Below the pieces are notes generated by a model, which was not told the DNA's origin, did no database searches, and saw only the letters and a list, made by a program, of their open reading frames with translations. 64,000 nt of DNA. Origin: Candidatus Nanopelagicales bacterium. Lineage in GTDB: Bacteria > Actinomycetota > Actinomycetes > S36-B12. A program made the position numbers and the translations under genes. Positions 42,183 through 51,237 of the stretch are shown one piece after another (the stretch's first letter is position 1; the number at the start of each line of letters is the position of its first letter). The stretch lies in contig JAFMHB010000017.1 of assembly GCA_017854795.1 (NCBI GenBank), positions 1 through 64,000 of the forward strand, in the 5' to 3' direction.

Positions 42183-43688
42183 TCATCGTTTCACGCGATA
42201 AGTGCGAGTCTCCCTGAACCGCAAGAACTCCGGTGAGGGTGCAGGTGCATAAGCCACAACCCTGCATCGTCCAGGATCTGTCAATTTCAAGGTTACCCGA
42301 CCCTTACGCTTTTTAATGACGCAATTATCCTCTGATGCCTTGGTGACCCTCCATCGAACCGTCACTCCTGCACTTGTTTTAACTGGACGTTGCGTCAATG
42401 TCAGTTTCCGACCCAACTCGTATGAACCGGTTCGGGGCGCACGAATTCGTGCTGTTTGACGCACCCGTACCTGAGCAAACCCAGGGGTGATTACCTGAGC
42501 AGGTGGCCCAGCCACTGGTCCAGGCCCTGCTGATTCCCCTGGTGTTACACCTGGAGTGGAACCCGCAGGCGGTGGGGTTGTGCCGCCACCATCGGTTGGA
42601 GGTGGGGTTGTGCCGCCACCATCGGTTGGAGGTGGTGGTGGAGGTGGCGCGTCTGCTCCACCCGATAATCCGACGTCAATGTAGGTGAGGTTTTGATCGC
42701 CCACCACGACTGGGACGTTCTTCGCAGTTTCGCCACCGCCGCCGCCACCGCTGCCGCCACCGCTGCCTGGTCCTTTGCGAGCAAGCATTGTCACATCGGG
42801 AACTTCAGTCTCTTCGCTCACTAAAATTGTTGCACCATTTAATGACGTCCCCGTACCTGCAAATGCCCCAGTGGGACCATCGAGGCTGAAAGTGATTCGA
42901 TATTCCCCGTTGAAAAGGCCGCTTGTTGCCCAGTTAAACCCGTAAATGAGCTTTCCTTGAACGTTAATCTCGCTGCCGTAACTTCCCGGTCCATCTGAGG
43001 TCTTTTCGTAGACGGCTTGATTGAAGATCGGATCCGTTGTTCCAGCTCCGACCCACCTCTTTTGTACAGCATCCCACGTGGCCTGTGTGGGATCTGTTAT
43101 TCGCTGGATGGTCAACCGAGCCCCTGCGGTGAAGACCATCGCAGTCGAGCCTTCTACGGTGCTGGCCTCACTCCCAACAGGTTTGTCAACTTTGGCACCC
43201 CAAACCTCGGTTTGGCCCTCTCCACCGATGAAACACATTTCGTACTGATTCATCGTTGCATCGAGTGTGTCATCAAAAAGACTCGTCTCCACTCGCACTG
43301 GATTTCCTACCGTCCAGTCTCTCACTTCAATGTTGTCCCCCCAATCAATTGTGGTGACTGCGTGATCCTCAGGTACAGCCAAGTTTTCTGCCTGCCACTG
43401 ATTGTTCGGATCCTTTTGAACGGCACCCCAACAAGGGACATCGCTATCTGGGGTCAACTTTCCTAACTCGATGGTACCTTCAAACAACTCTGTCCCGGCC
43501 AGACCTGGAACTACGGGACGTCCATCTTCCTCCGCCCAGAGAACTGGAAAGGAGAGGTTGTTTCCTGCCTCGCCTTCCTCCTCCGCCGCGTACGTCGGCC
43601 CAAAAAACGACGCCGTCAAAGCCCCCGTCACTAGCAGTGCACCGACTTTTTTCGATCGCGTCATAACCATCATTTCTCCATTTCTCAA
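42183..43688 (-). CDS. secreted protein with Gly-rich and Pro-rich linkers and basic two-Cys C-terminal module
   Basis: Signal peptide (VGALLVTGALTASFFGPTYAA); GGGSGGGGGG and PPPPPPTDGGGTTPPP linkers; the exact start among clustered Met codons is uncertain. Confidence 0.85.
   Translation of the reverse strand: MRNGEMMVMTRSKKVGALLVTGALTASFFGPTYAAEEEGEAGNNLSFPVLWAEEDGRPVVPGLAGTELFEGTIELGKLTPDSDVPCWGAVQKDPNNQWQAENLAVPEDHAVTTIDWGDNIEVRDWTVGNPVRVETSLFDDTLDATMNQYEMCFIGGEGQTEVWGAKVDKPVGSEASTVEGSTAMVFTAGARLTIQRITDPTQATWDAVQKRWVGAGTTDPIFNQAVYEKTSDGPGSYGSEINVQGKLIYGFNWATSGLFNGEYRITFSLDGPTGAFAGTGTSLNGATILVSEETEVPDVTMLARKGPGSGGGSGGGGGGETAKNVPVVVGDQNLTYIDVGLSGGADAPPPPPPPTDGGGTTPPPTDGGGTTPPPAGSTPGVTPGESAGPGPVAGPPAQVITPGFAQVRVRQTARIRAPRTGSYELGRKLTLTQRPVKTSAGVTVRWRVTKASEDNCVIKKRKGRVTLKLTDPGRCRVVAYAPAPSPEFLRFRETRTYRVKR
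42571..42630 (-). repeat. 30-bp perfect tandem duplication in the Pro-rich linker
   Basis: ggtggggttgtgccgccaccatcggttgga present twice in a row; encodes PTDGGGTTPP units. Confidence 0.95.
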
Positions 43689-43699
43689 TGTGACTCCAT

Positions 43700-43746
43700 G
43701 TGATTCCCATACGGCTCACAGAAAATGCCTCATGAACGGGAATCAC
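43700..43746. promoter_or_regulatory. 9-bp inverted repeat upstream of the secreted-protein gene
   Basis: gtgattccc (43700-43708) / gggaatcac (43738-43746). Confidence 0.35.
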
Positions 43747-43967
43747 TCATTGAAATCAGTGTGAATGAATGGATGCGGTTAATTCTCTTTGTAGGTGGGC
43801 ATAAGAACCCAATGACCGAACAATTATTAGCGTCGTCAATCATCCATGACCGTGTGACACTGTCGGGCGTATTTACGTGATCTTATTTCTTAGCCATGGG
43901 GGTAAATTCCGCTCAATGAAAGACACGCATTGCTGTCGTTGAATCAAGTCAAAATAGGTTAACGGTT

Positions 43968-44153
43968 CTAAAAATTTTCATTCCTCGTCAAATATGGATC
44001 ATTCAAATAGGCGTTGAAAAGAACAGTTGCTTCCAATTTAAGTTTGGGGTTATTGGGCTCCGCCGCAATTAGGATGAGGAGTTGTTCTGCTTTCTTACCT
44101 TGGGCCACTGCGCCATTGCGTTGAACTTCTCGCAATTGATCCAACACATCCAT
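43968..44153 (-). CDS. small hypothetical protein (61 aa)
   Basis: RBS ggaagg 8 nt before ATG; MDVLDQLREVQRNGAVAQGKKAEQLLILIAAEPNNPKLKLEATVLFNAYLNDPYLTRNENF. Confidence 0.55.
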   Translation of the reverse strand: MDVLDQLREVQRNGAVAQGKKAEQLLILIAAEPNNPKLKLEATVLFNAYLNDPYLTRNENF

Positions 44154-44171
44154 GTGCGAAGCCTTCCACAC

Positions 44172-44190
44172 ACTGGGTGGTTCACCCAGT
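44172..44190. promoter_or_regulatory. 7-bp inverted repeat actgggt-ggttc-acccagt upstream of the small ORF
   Basis: Perfect palindromic arms 20-40 nt upstream of the 44153 start. Confidence 0.4.
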
Positions 44191-44411
44191 TGAATTGAGA
44201 AAAATTATTTCACGGAACTTTGCAACTTATTTCAGCACCGAACTGATTTCAATTCCATGTGGTGCAGATGTGTACTCAGATCTCTTTGCTTTACCCGAAG
44301 ACCTTCTTAAGAACCCTGCCGCGGGCTCACGACTGACCAAAGTGACGGTGAATGCGCACAAATTTAGAATGCCGTCACTACCATTACGAATCAATAGCGA
44401 ATATCCGCCGG

Positions 44412-44663
44412 TTACGTTCCCTTCCTAAAGGCTGCCGCCACAATCGCCACCAAGATGGTCGCTATCAAGATTTGGGTTCCGAAGGTAAGCCAGAAACCCC
44501 ACTCCGCTGCATTACCGATCACAGCCCCTCCAGCACCGCCAACAACACCGATTAAGACGGTGATGAAACACCCGATGGGTTGCATACTCGGAACTAGGAT
44601 TCGAGCGATGAGCCCAATAATCATTCCAACGAAGAGGCCGCTGATAAGGCCGGAAATTTCCAT
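44412..44663 (-). CDS. GlsB/YeaQ/YmgE-type small membrane protein
   Basis: MEISGLISGLFVGMIIGLIARILVPSMQPIGCFITVLIGVVGGAGGAVIG. Confidence 0.85.
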   Translation of the reverse strand: MEISGLISGLFVGMIIGLIARILVPSMQPIGCFITVLIGVVGGAGGAVIGNAAEWGFWLTFGTQILIATILVAIVAAAFRKGT

Positions 44664-44667
44664 GGCG

Positions 44668-45684
44668 CTACTCAACCATTACTGAGCCCAATTGGGCAAG
44701 CGCGGCGAGCCGGGAAAGTGCACGAAAATACTTTTTCCGGTACCCGCCCTTGAGCATTGACTCAGTAAAAATACTCGTAATATCCAGTCCACTATTAACT
44801 ATTGGCACTGACCGGTCATAGAGCCGATCGACCAGACTGACAACTCGTAGGGCTTGTGTTTCATTTCGAACTATATTTACATCTAACAACCCCAAGAGTG
44901 ACAAGTTTTCAACCATGGGTCCGTATTGGGCTGGGTGTACCTGGGAAAGGTGGTCCAGAAGTCCCTGCCAGTTATCCATTGCCGCATTCGTAGTTGATGC
45001 ACAGACTTTCTCTACTTCCGATTCCGTGAAGACTCTCTGATTCAGATCGAGGTTGCGATGACGGTAATCGGGTCCTTCGATCCGAATCACGTCGAAATGA
45101 GCGGAGAGCCCTTGAATCTCTCGCAGGAAATTATCCGCCGCGAAACGCTCCTCCCCTAAACGGTCCGGCAGCGTATTTGAGGTTGCGGCGATGTTGACTC
45201 CGCGGTCCACCAGCTCATTGAGAAACGTAGACATCAGCACGGTATCCCCTGGGTCGTCAAGCTCAAATTCATCGATACACACGAGCTTTCGATTGGCGAA
45301 CTGGTCAACGGCATTTCTAAACCCAAGCAACCCAATAACATTCGTGTACTCAACGAATGTGCCAAACGACTTTGGTTCGGGTGCTGCATGCCAGAGAGCC
45401 GCTAGCAAGTGGGTTTTGCCAACCCCGAAACCACCGTCGAGGTACACCCCGGGACGAACCTCTGGAGCCTTACTTCTTTTGAAGAATCCCTTTGTAGTCG
45501 GAGCTCCCACACGTTGAGCGAATACGTTGACGCCCTCACGAGCACCGTACTGAGAGGGCTGCTCCTCATTGGGAATGTAGTTCTCAAAGCTGGCACCCTC
45601 GAACTGGGCTGGGGGAACCAATTGTTCAACGATCTGGGTTGCACTGACCGACGGGAATACGTCTGTGAGTCGTTGCACTCCCAT
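44668..45684 (-). CDS. zapE: cell division protein ZapE/AFG1-like ATPase
   Basis: GVYLDGGFGVGKTHLLAALWH...KLVCIDEFELDDPGDTVLMSTFLNELVDRGVNIAATSN. Confidence 0.93.
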   Translation of the reverse strand: MGVQRLTDVFPSVSATQIVEQLVPPAQFEGASFENYIPNEEQPSQYGAREGVNVFAQRVGAPTTKGFFKRSKAPEVRPGVYLDGGFGVGKTHLLAALWHAAPEPKSFGTFVEYTNVIGLLGFRNAVDQFANRKLVCIDEFELDDPGDTVLMSTFLNELVDRGVNIAATSNTLPDRLGEERFAADNFLREIQGLSAHFDVIRIEGPDYRHRNLDLNQRVFTESEVEKVCASTTNAAMDNWQGLLDHLSQVHPAQYGPMVENLSLLGLLDVNIVRNETQALRVVSLVDRLYDRSVPIVNSGLDITSIFTESMLKGGYRKKYFRALSRLAALAQLGSVMVE

Positions 45685-45709
45685 ACTTTAGGCCCAGTAG
45701 GGTTCACGG

Positions 45710-45997
45710 GTGAGTATCGCAACCGAGACCGTCGTATTCTTTGCAATAGCCTTTTTTATTTTTGGGCTCGTCTTCGTCCTCTTGGGATTGTCGAGTGAGC
45801 GGGGCTACTGGTCCCAACGCGATCCTTCGGGTGATGCACGCAAAGCTGCCACGGGTTTTCACACGATTTATCACCGCGCGTTCTCAATCGCCGCTGGTGA
45901 GTATCGGGCACCACTGAGAATCGCCGCGATCGGAGTTGTGTTGTGGTACTTCGCCATCGCTTCGCTCATTATCGCTGGCATCATGGCCGTGGTTTAG
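45710..45997 (+). CDS. small membrane protein, hypothetical
   Basis: Two hydrophobic segments flanking a polar loop; 95 aa. Confidence 0.7.
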   Translation: MSIATETVVFFAIAFFIFGLVFVLLGLSSERGYWSQRDPSGDARKAATGFHTIYHRAFSIAAGEYRAPLRIAAIGVVLWYFAIASLIIAGIMAVV

Positions 45998-46021
45998 ACC
46001 TCAAGGGCTGAACTACCTTTG

Positions 46022-46095
46022 TCGGGCTGACAGGACTTGAACCTGCGGCCTTCCGGCCCCCAGCCGGACGCGCTACCAAACTGCGCCACAGCCCG
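46022..46095 (-). tRNA. tRNA-Pro (GGG)
   Basis: Reverse complement cgggctgtggcgcagtttggtagcgcgtccggctgggggccggaaggccgcaggttcaagtcctgtcagcccga; anticodon arm tccgg-ctggggg-ccgga. Confidence 0.95.
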
Positions 46096-46145
46096 CGACA
46101 CGAGTCGCAACCCTATCTCATGATTGCGAAACCGATTGAGCACCT

Positions 46146-47645
46146 CTATCGGCGCGACCGTTTTTCACGCACACGCATAACAATTCGAATCGGAGTTCCG
46201 TCAAACCCAAAGTCCTCGCGCAAGCGACGTTCAATGAATCTGCGGTATCCGGCCTCTAGGAAGCCCGTTGTGAAGAGCGCGAATGTTGGGGGTGACGCGG
46301 AAACCTGAGTGCCGAAGAGAATCCGTGGTTGTTTGCCACCACGCAGTGGGTGGGGGTGCGCGGCGGTCAAATCAGCGATAAACCGGTTGAGTGCACCCGT
46401 TGGGATACGTGAGTCCCAGTTGTCCAGGGCCAACTCCAGTGCCGGCGCCAATTTCTCTACGTGACGCTTTGTCTTGGCCGAAATATTGACGGTAGGAGCC
46501 CAAGCGACCGAAGCCAAATCCCTGTCAATCTCTTTTGCGAGGTATCCTCGACGGTCCTCATCGGTCAAATCCCACTTATTAAACGCGATAACTAAGGCTC
46601 GTCCCGACTCAATCACCATGGTGATTATTCGCTGATCTTGTTCACTCAATGGCTCAGACGCATCGATGAGAACGATCGCCACCTCAGCGCGGTCAAGTGC
46701 CGCCTGGGTTCGCAGTGTCGCGTAGTACTCATGACCGGAAGCTTCCTTGGCTCGGCGCCTGATACCCGCGGTGTCAACAAACCACCACAGTCGGTCTTTG
46801 ATCTCAACTAATTCGTCAACAGGGTCAACTGTTGTACCCGCAACGTCGTCAACCACAACTCGGTTTGAGCCGGCAAGGGCATTAAGCAGCGAGGATTTAC
46901 CAACATTGGGCTTGCCCAGCAACGCGACTCTTCGAGGCGCACCTTCCTTGCCTTGACCCGATCCTGTCTCCGGAAGCACTTTCACGATTGCATCAAGAAG
47001 ATCTCCCGAGCGACGGCCGTGTAGGCCCGAAACCGGGTGCGGCTCCCCCAGCCCTAATCCCCATAAGGCTGTCGCTTCCAGCTCGGCGTTGTGATCGTCG
47101 GCTTTTGTAGCAACAAGAATTGCCGGTTTACCTGATTTGCGAATTACATCAACAACGTATTCATCGGATGTTGTTGCACCGACCATGGCATCAACGACAA
47201 AAACAATAACATCGGATTCATTAATTGCGCGCTCAGCCTGTGCCGCAATTTGGGCATGAATACCCCGGGTATTGCGCTCCCATCCACCAGTGTCCATAAC
47301 GAGGAATTTTCGGCCATTCCATTCGGCTTCGTAACTGACCCGATCTCGAGTTACCCCGGGAACATCTTCAACGACAGCTTCTCGGCGACCAATCATGCGG
47401 TTCACCAGTGTCGACTTGCCAACGTTGGGGCGACCGACGATTGCGACTACCGGAAGATTTGCGGTCGACGCCATATCCGCTAGATCGGCATCAAATTCCC
47501 CAAATTCCTCACGAACAGCAATGAGAGCAGCCGCAAGAAGCGCATCCTCGTCCATGGGTTCAAAATCGGCGTCATCATGATCCATTAGGTCTTGAGTTTC
47601 GGCTGGATCAACCGGGTTAACTGATTCGTAGTCATTTTCATCCAT
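46146..47645 (-). CDS. der: ribosome biogenesis GTPase Der (EngA)
   Basis: Two G domains: [17 protein letters not shown] and [17 protein letters not shown]. Confidence 0.98.
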   Translation of the reverse strand: MDENDYESVNPVDPAETQDLMDHDDADFEPMDEDALLAAALIAVREEFGEFDADLADMASTANLPVVAIVGRPNVGKSTLVNRMIGRREAVVEDVPGVTRDRVSYEAEWNGRKFLVMDTGGWERNTRGIHAQIAAQAERAINESDVIVFVVDAMVGATTSDEYVVDVIRKSGKPAILVATKADDHNAELEATALWGLGLGEPHPVSGLHGRRSGDLLDAIVKVLPETGSGQGKEGAPRRVALLGKPNVGKSSLLNALAGSNRVVVDDVAGTTVDPVDELVEIKDRLWWFVDTAGIRRRAKEASGHEYYATLRTQAALDRAEVAIVLIDASEPLSEQDQRIITMVIESGRALVIAFNKWDLTDEDRRGYLAKEIDRDLASVAWAPTVNISAKTKRHVEKLAPALELALDNWDSRIPTGALNRFIADLTAAHPHPLRGGKQPRILFGTQVSASPPTFALFTTGFLEAGYRRFIERRLREDFGFDGTPIRIVMRVREKRSRR

Positions 47646-47764
47646 GTCGCTGTTCGCTCGCCTTCACATTTCCATCGATTTCACTTGGTTTCGCGCCACT
47701 GCGACGACTCCCCAAAGTACACAGGTGCACTGCCCTACTGTGCAGAGGGCTTGTGAAAGTCAGC

Positions 47765-48442
47765 TCAAGAATAGGTTTTGTGGGCCAAAATGACCAACTG
47801 ATCCACGACTTGTTCGAGGCTTAAATCACTCGTGTCGAGGAATTGAGAATCCGGAGCAGGCTTTAGGGGTGAGTGCTCACGCCCTGAGTCCTTCTCATCC
47901 CGCAGATGCAATTCCTCTTGGGTTTGGGCAATTTTCTCGTTGCTCGCAAGCGGGTCCACTTCTAGGCTGCGCCTTCGCGCACGGGCCTCGGGCGTTGCCG
48001 TGAGAAAAACCTTGAGCTTAGAGTCGGGAAGGACAACTGTGCCGATGTCTCGGCCCTCAATCACGATTCCAAAGTCCGAATTTTCGACGGCTTCACGCTG
48101 AAGCTCGACGAGGAGTTCCCGCACCTCCTGCACCGCGCTCACCGCGCTCACGGCTGCACTCACCTCAGGCGACCGAATTGCGCTAGTTATATCTTCACCG
48201 TTGGCTGAAATACTGAAATTCCCAGGATCGGTCGTAATCTCAATCGTGGTGTCTCGTGCCTGTCGCGCTACCGCCTCGTGATCATCGAGATCAATATTGG
48301 CCTTCAGCACAGCCCAGGCAATCGCTCGATACATGGCGCCGGTGTCGAGCATCACCCAACCAAGACGCTGGGCAACCGCCCGACTGACAGAAGACTTCCC
48401 CGATCCTGCCGGACCATCAAGGGCCAGGGTCCTTGTCGTCAT
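47765..48442 (-). CDS. cmk: cytidylate kinase
   Basis: LALDGPAGSGKSSVSRAVAQRLGWVMLDTGAMYRAIAW. Confidence 0.96.
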   Translation of the reverse strand: MTTRTLALDGPAGSGKSSVSRAVAQRLGWVMLDTGAMYRAIAWAVLKANIDLDDHEAVARQARDTTIEITTDPGNFSISANGEDITSAIRSPEVSAAVSAVSAVQEVRELLVELQREAVENSDFGIVIEGRDIGTVVLPDSKLKVFLTATPEARARRRSLEVDPLASNEKIAQTQEELHLRDEKDSGREHSPLKPAPDSQFLDTSDLSLEQVVDQLVILAHKTYS

Positions 48443-49497
48443 TGCCGACCTCGAGTGTCAAAGCCCTGGTCCTGCAGCCCCTGTTCGAGTGCTACTGACT
48501 GACCGGCCGGTACGTAGAGTTGCACAATTCCACTTGGCGCTCCCATAACATGCTCTATCCGGACATCCTCGAGGTTAATGTTTAACGACCCAACACCAGA
48601 AAAGAGTTCAGCAAGTGCCCCGGGTTGATCGGAGATCATGACGTTAACCGATTCAAATCGATTTTGCCCAGTTCCATGTTTGCCGGGAATCCGCAATTTA
48701 CCTTCATTCCCCGCTCGAAGTGTGTGCTCAACCCGTTCCCTATCCTCCGTTTCAAGTGCTAGGGACAACTCGGCTAGTTCAGTGCTAACTCTGCGCAGGA
48801 CGCGTGAAATTTCCACAGCGTTTCCTTGCAAAATGTCCCCCCATAACTGCGGGTCCGATCCAGCAATACGTATTGCATCGGCTAACCCAGAACCTGAAAT
48901 TGCCAGATCGGATTGCTCCGCTTCCAGAAGTTGGGCTGCAAGGGTGCTGGAGACGAGTTGCGGAACGTGTGAAATCAAGGCGACCGCGCGATCATGATCT
49001 TGGGGGTTCATTGTGACTACTGCGCCACCCATATCGGCGATAAGTTTGCCTGCTTGTGCTTGGGAATCCGCACTGCCTTGGGTCAGAACCCAGACTCTAT
49101 CTTGGAAAAGATCAGCTCGGGCGGCGCCGGGTCCAGCGACTTCCCGACCCGCCATTGGGTGAGCGCCCATAACCCGCCCACTTTGGATTAATTCAGCGTC
49201 AAGTTCGGCGATGATCGAATTTCGAACCGAACTGACATCAAGGAGCAACGCACCTTCATTGGTATGGAAAGCCTCATTCAGTGTCCTGGCTGCCGCACTG
49301 GGGGGGACACAAATGAAAACAATTTCCGGCCGCTGTTGTTTCACGGCAGCAGATTTTGGTAGGCCCATCTGCAGGGCTTGCGAAATGTGATCAGAATTGA
49401 TGTCCTCAACCGTCACGGTATAGCCGAACTTGTTCAGTGACAAAGCAATCGATGTGCCGATCAGTCCGCAACCAATAATGTGGACACTAGGCGCCAT
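48439..49497 (-). CDS. tyrA: prephenate dehydrogenase with C-terminal ACT-like domain
   Basis: VHIIGCGLIGTSIALSLNKFGYTVTVED...GAHPMAGREVAGP; start at internal Met. Confidence 0.92.
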   Translation of the reverse strand: MAPSVHIIGCGLIGTSIALSLNKFGYTVTVEDINSDHISQALQMGLPKSAAVKQQRPEIVFICVPPSAAARTLNEAFHTNEGALLLDVSSVRNSIIAELDAELIQSGRVMGAHPMAGREVAGPGAARADLFQDRVWVLTQGSADSQAQAGKLIADMGGAVVTMNPQDHDRAVALISHVPQLVSSTLAAQLLEAEQSDLAISGSGLADAIRIAGSDPQLWGDILQGNAVEISRVLRRVSTELAELSLALETEDRERVEHTLRAGNEGKLRIPGKHGTGQNRFESVNVMISDQPGALAELFSGVGSLNINLEDVRIEHVMGAPSGIVQLYVPAGQSVALEQGLQDQGFDTRGRQ

Positions 49498-49876
49498 TTG
49501 CGTCCTTGACCTGTGGCTTTGTGAGGTCTGCCCGCAGTACTTCGGCACCGCGCAGGTACACATGTTCTATTTCACTGCGGTTTTGTTCAGTTTCAACCTG
49601 CGCCATGATCCGAACAACCCGCTGAAGGGCTCCATCGACGTTCATTTCTTGAGCGCACATGAGTGGCACGTCGGTCAAACCATGGATTCGGATTCCGGCT
49701 GCGGGGAATGCACACGTGAGATCTGGTGTTCCCGTAAGGAAAATGCTAACGACCGAGTCCTGTGATACGCCGTTGCGGTTCAGCATTTGGTCAATTAATT
49801 CTGCAACGGCTTCGTTCATTTCCTCTACATTATTTGCCATGAGGCAGGTCGCGCCTCTGATTGCTCTTATCGCCAT
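49487..49876 (-). CDS. aroH: chorismate mutase AroH type
   Basis: MAIRAIRGATCLMANNVEEMNEAVAELIDQMLNRNGV. Confidence 0.93.
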   Translation of the reverse strand: MAIRAIRGATCLMANNVEEMNEAVAELIDQMLNRNGVSQDSVVSIFLTGTPDLTCAFPAAGIRIHGLTDVPLMCAQEMNVDGALQRVVRIMAQVETEQNRSEIEHVYLRGAEVLRADLTKPQVKDANGA

Positions 49877-49898
49877 TGCTGGAGTCTAATCAGGTGGA

Positions 49899-50636
49899 TT
49901 ACAGGCCTGCAGCGGTGTAAAGCGCTCGGAGTTGCGCCCCATTAATCACCCTGAGAATTCCTGGTCTTTGCTGGCCTAATGCCACAGGGCCGATTTTGGT
50001 GCGTACGAGAGCGGTTACCGGTGAACCCACCGCGTCAAACATGCGTCGAACGATCCGATTGCGACCTTCATGGATAACCAACTCCACCATGACCGAATTT
50101 TTCGTTCGATCGATAATTCGGGCTTTCGTGGCTTGAGCGGTTCCATCATCGAGTTCAACCCCACTCATTAACTCAGAAAGCGCCTTGTTCGTGAGTTCTT
50201 TGACAGTAGCAATGTACGTCTTATCGACTCCATAACTTGGATGGATCAATCGATTTGCTAGTTCACCGTCGTTGGTGAGTAGGAGTAATCCTTCGGTGTC
50301 CGCGTCAAGTCTGCCAACATGGAAAACTCGTTGTTCCAATTCGGTGACGTAATCGCCAACACATGGGCGCCCTTGGTCGTCGACCATAGTGGTTAACACG
50401 CCTTTTGGTTTATTTAACGCGTACACCACGACTTCAGCTTTGGTTTGAAGTCGTTCACCATCAACATGAATGATGTCAACCTCAGGGTTAACCCGACGTC
50501 CTTGTTCACGCACAGGTTCACCATTGATGCTGACACGACCTTGGTCAATCAAGATTTCACATGAGCGACGACTACCGATACCCGCCGCGGCTAACACTTT
50601 TTGGAGTCGGATTTCAGTGTCAGTCACCGGAAGCAA
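49899..50636 (-). CDS. 23S rRNA pseudouridine synthase (RluB/RsuA family)
   Basis: S4 domain; VGRLDADTEGLLLLTNDGELANRLIHPSYGVDKTY. Confidence 0.95.
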   Translation of the reverse strand: MLPVTDTEIRLQKVLAAAGIGSRRSCEILIDQGRVSINGEPVREQGRRVNPEVDIIHVDGERLQTKAEVVVYALNKPKGVLTTMVDDQGRPCVGDYVTELEQRVFHVGRLDADTEGLLLLTNDGELANRLIHPSYGVDKTYIATVKELTNKALSELMSGVELDDGTAQATKARIIDRTKNSVMVELVIHEGRNRIVRRMFDAVGSPVTALVRTKIGPVALGQQRPGILRVINGAQLRALYTAAGL

Positions 50637-51237
50637 CCGACTCTAATACTGCATCAAGGTCAGCGAGATCGGGTATGTGCTCGGCAAGTGGAGGCAAATC
50701 CTCGAGTGAAGAAATGCCTAGACGCTCAAGGAAGAAAGATGTTGTCTTATAAAAGATTGCTCCCGATTCATTCTCGGTTCCTGCCTCTTGAATGAGGCCT
50801 CTTGTAAGCAGTGTCTTAATTACACCGTCGACGTTTACTCCACGGACGGCACTGACACGGCCACGAGTGACGGGTTGACGGTAGGCAATCACGGAGAGGG
50901 TTTCAAGAGCGGCTTGAGTCAACTTGGCCTGCTGTCCGTCAACAACCCAGCGTTCAATCAAGGGTGAGCATTCACTACGAGTGTAGAAGCGCCATCCACC
51001 TGCAACTTCACGCAAATCAAATCCACGCATTGACTCGGTGTAATCCTTGGATAAATCCTTGAGTGTCTGCTCAACGTCAGGGAGTGGTTCCTTTGTTATC
51101 TGAGCTAGTTCCATTGCCGGCATCGGCTCGTCGGTGAGTAGTAGAAGTGCTTCTATTGCAGCGCTGAGACTTGGAGCACCGAGGTCGGGTGCCTCCTCGA
51201 CCACATCTTCCATGACTTCTTCAACTGATTCACTCAT
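50620..51237 (-). CDS. scpB: segregation and condensation protein ScpB
   Basis: AIEALLLLTDEPMPAMELAQ...VIAYRQPVTRGRVSAVRGVNVDGVI. Confidence 0.95.
   Translation of the reverse strand: MSESVEEVMEDVVEEAPDLGAPSLSAAIEALLLLTDEPMPAMELAQITKEPLPDVEQTLKDLSKDYTESMRGFDLREVAGGWRFYTRSECSPLIERWVVDGQQAKLTQAALETLSVIAYRQPVTRGRVSAVRGVNVDGVIKTLLTRGLIQEAGTENESGAIFYKTTSFFLERLGISSLEDLPPLAEHIPDLADLDAVLESVASGD

Noticed and set aside
44177-44428. 83-aa plus-strand ORF
   Set aside because: No RBS, no domain, and it partly overlaps the GlsB-like gene end; probably non-coding spacer.
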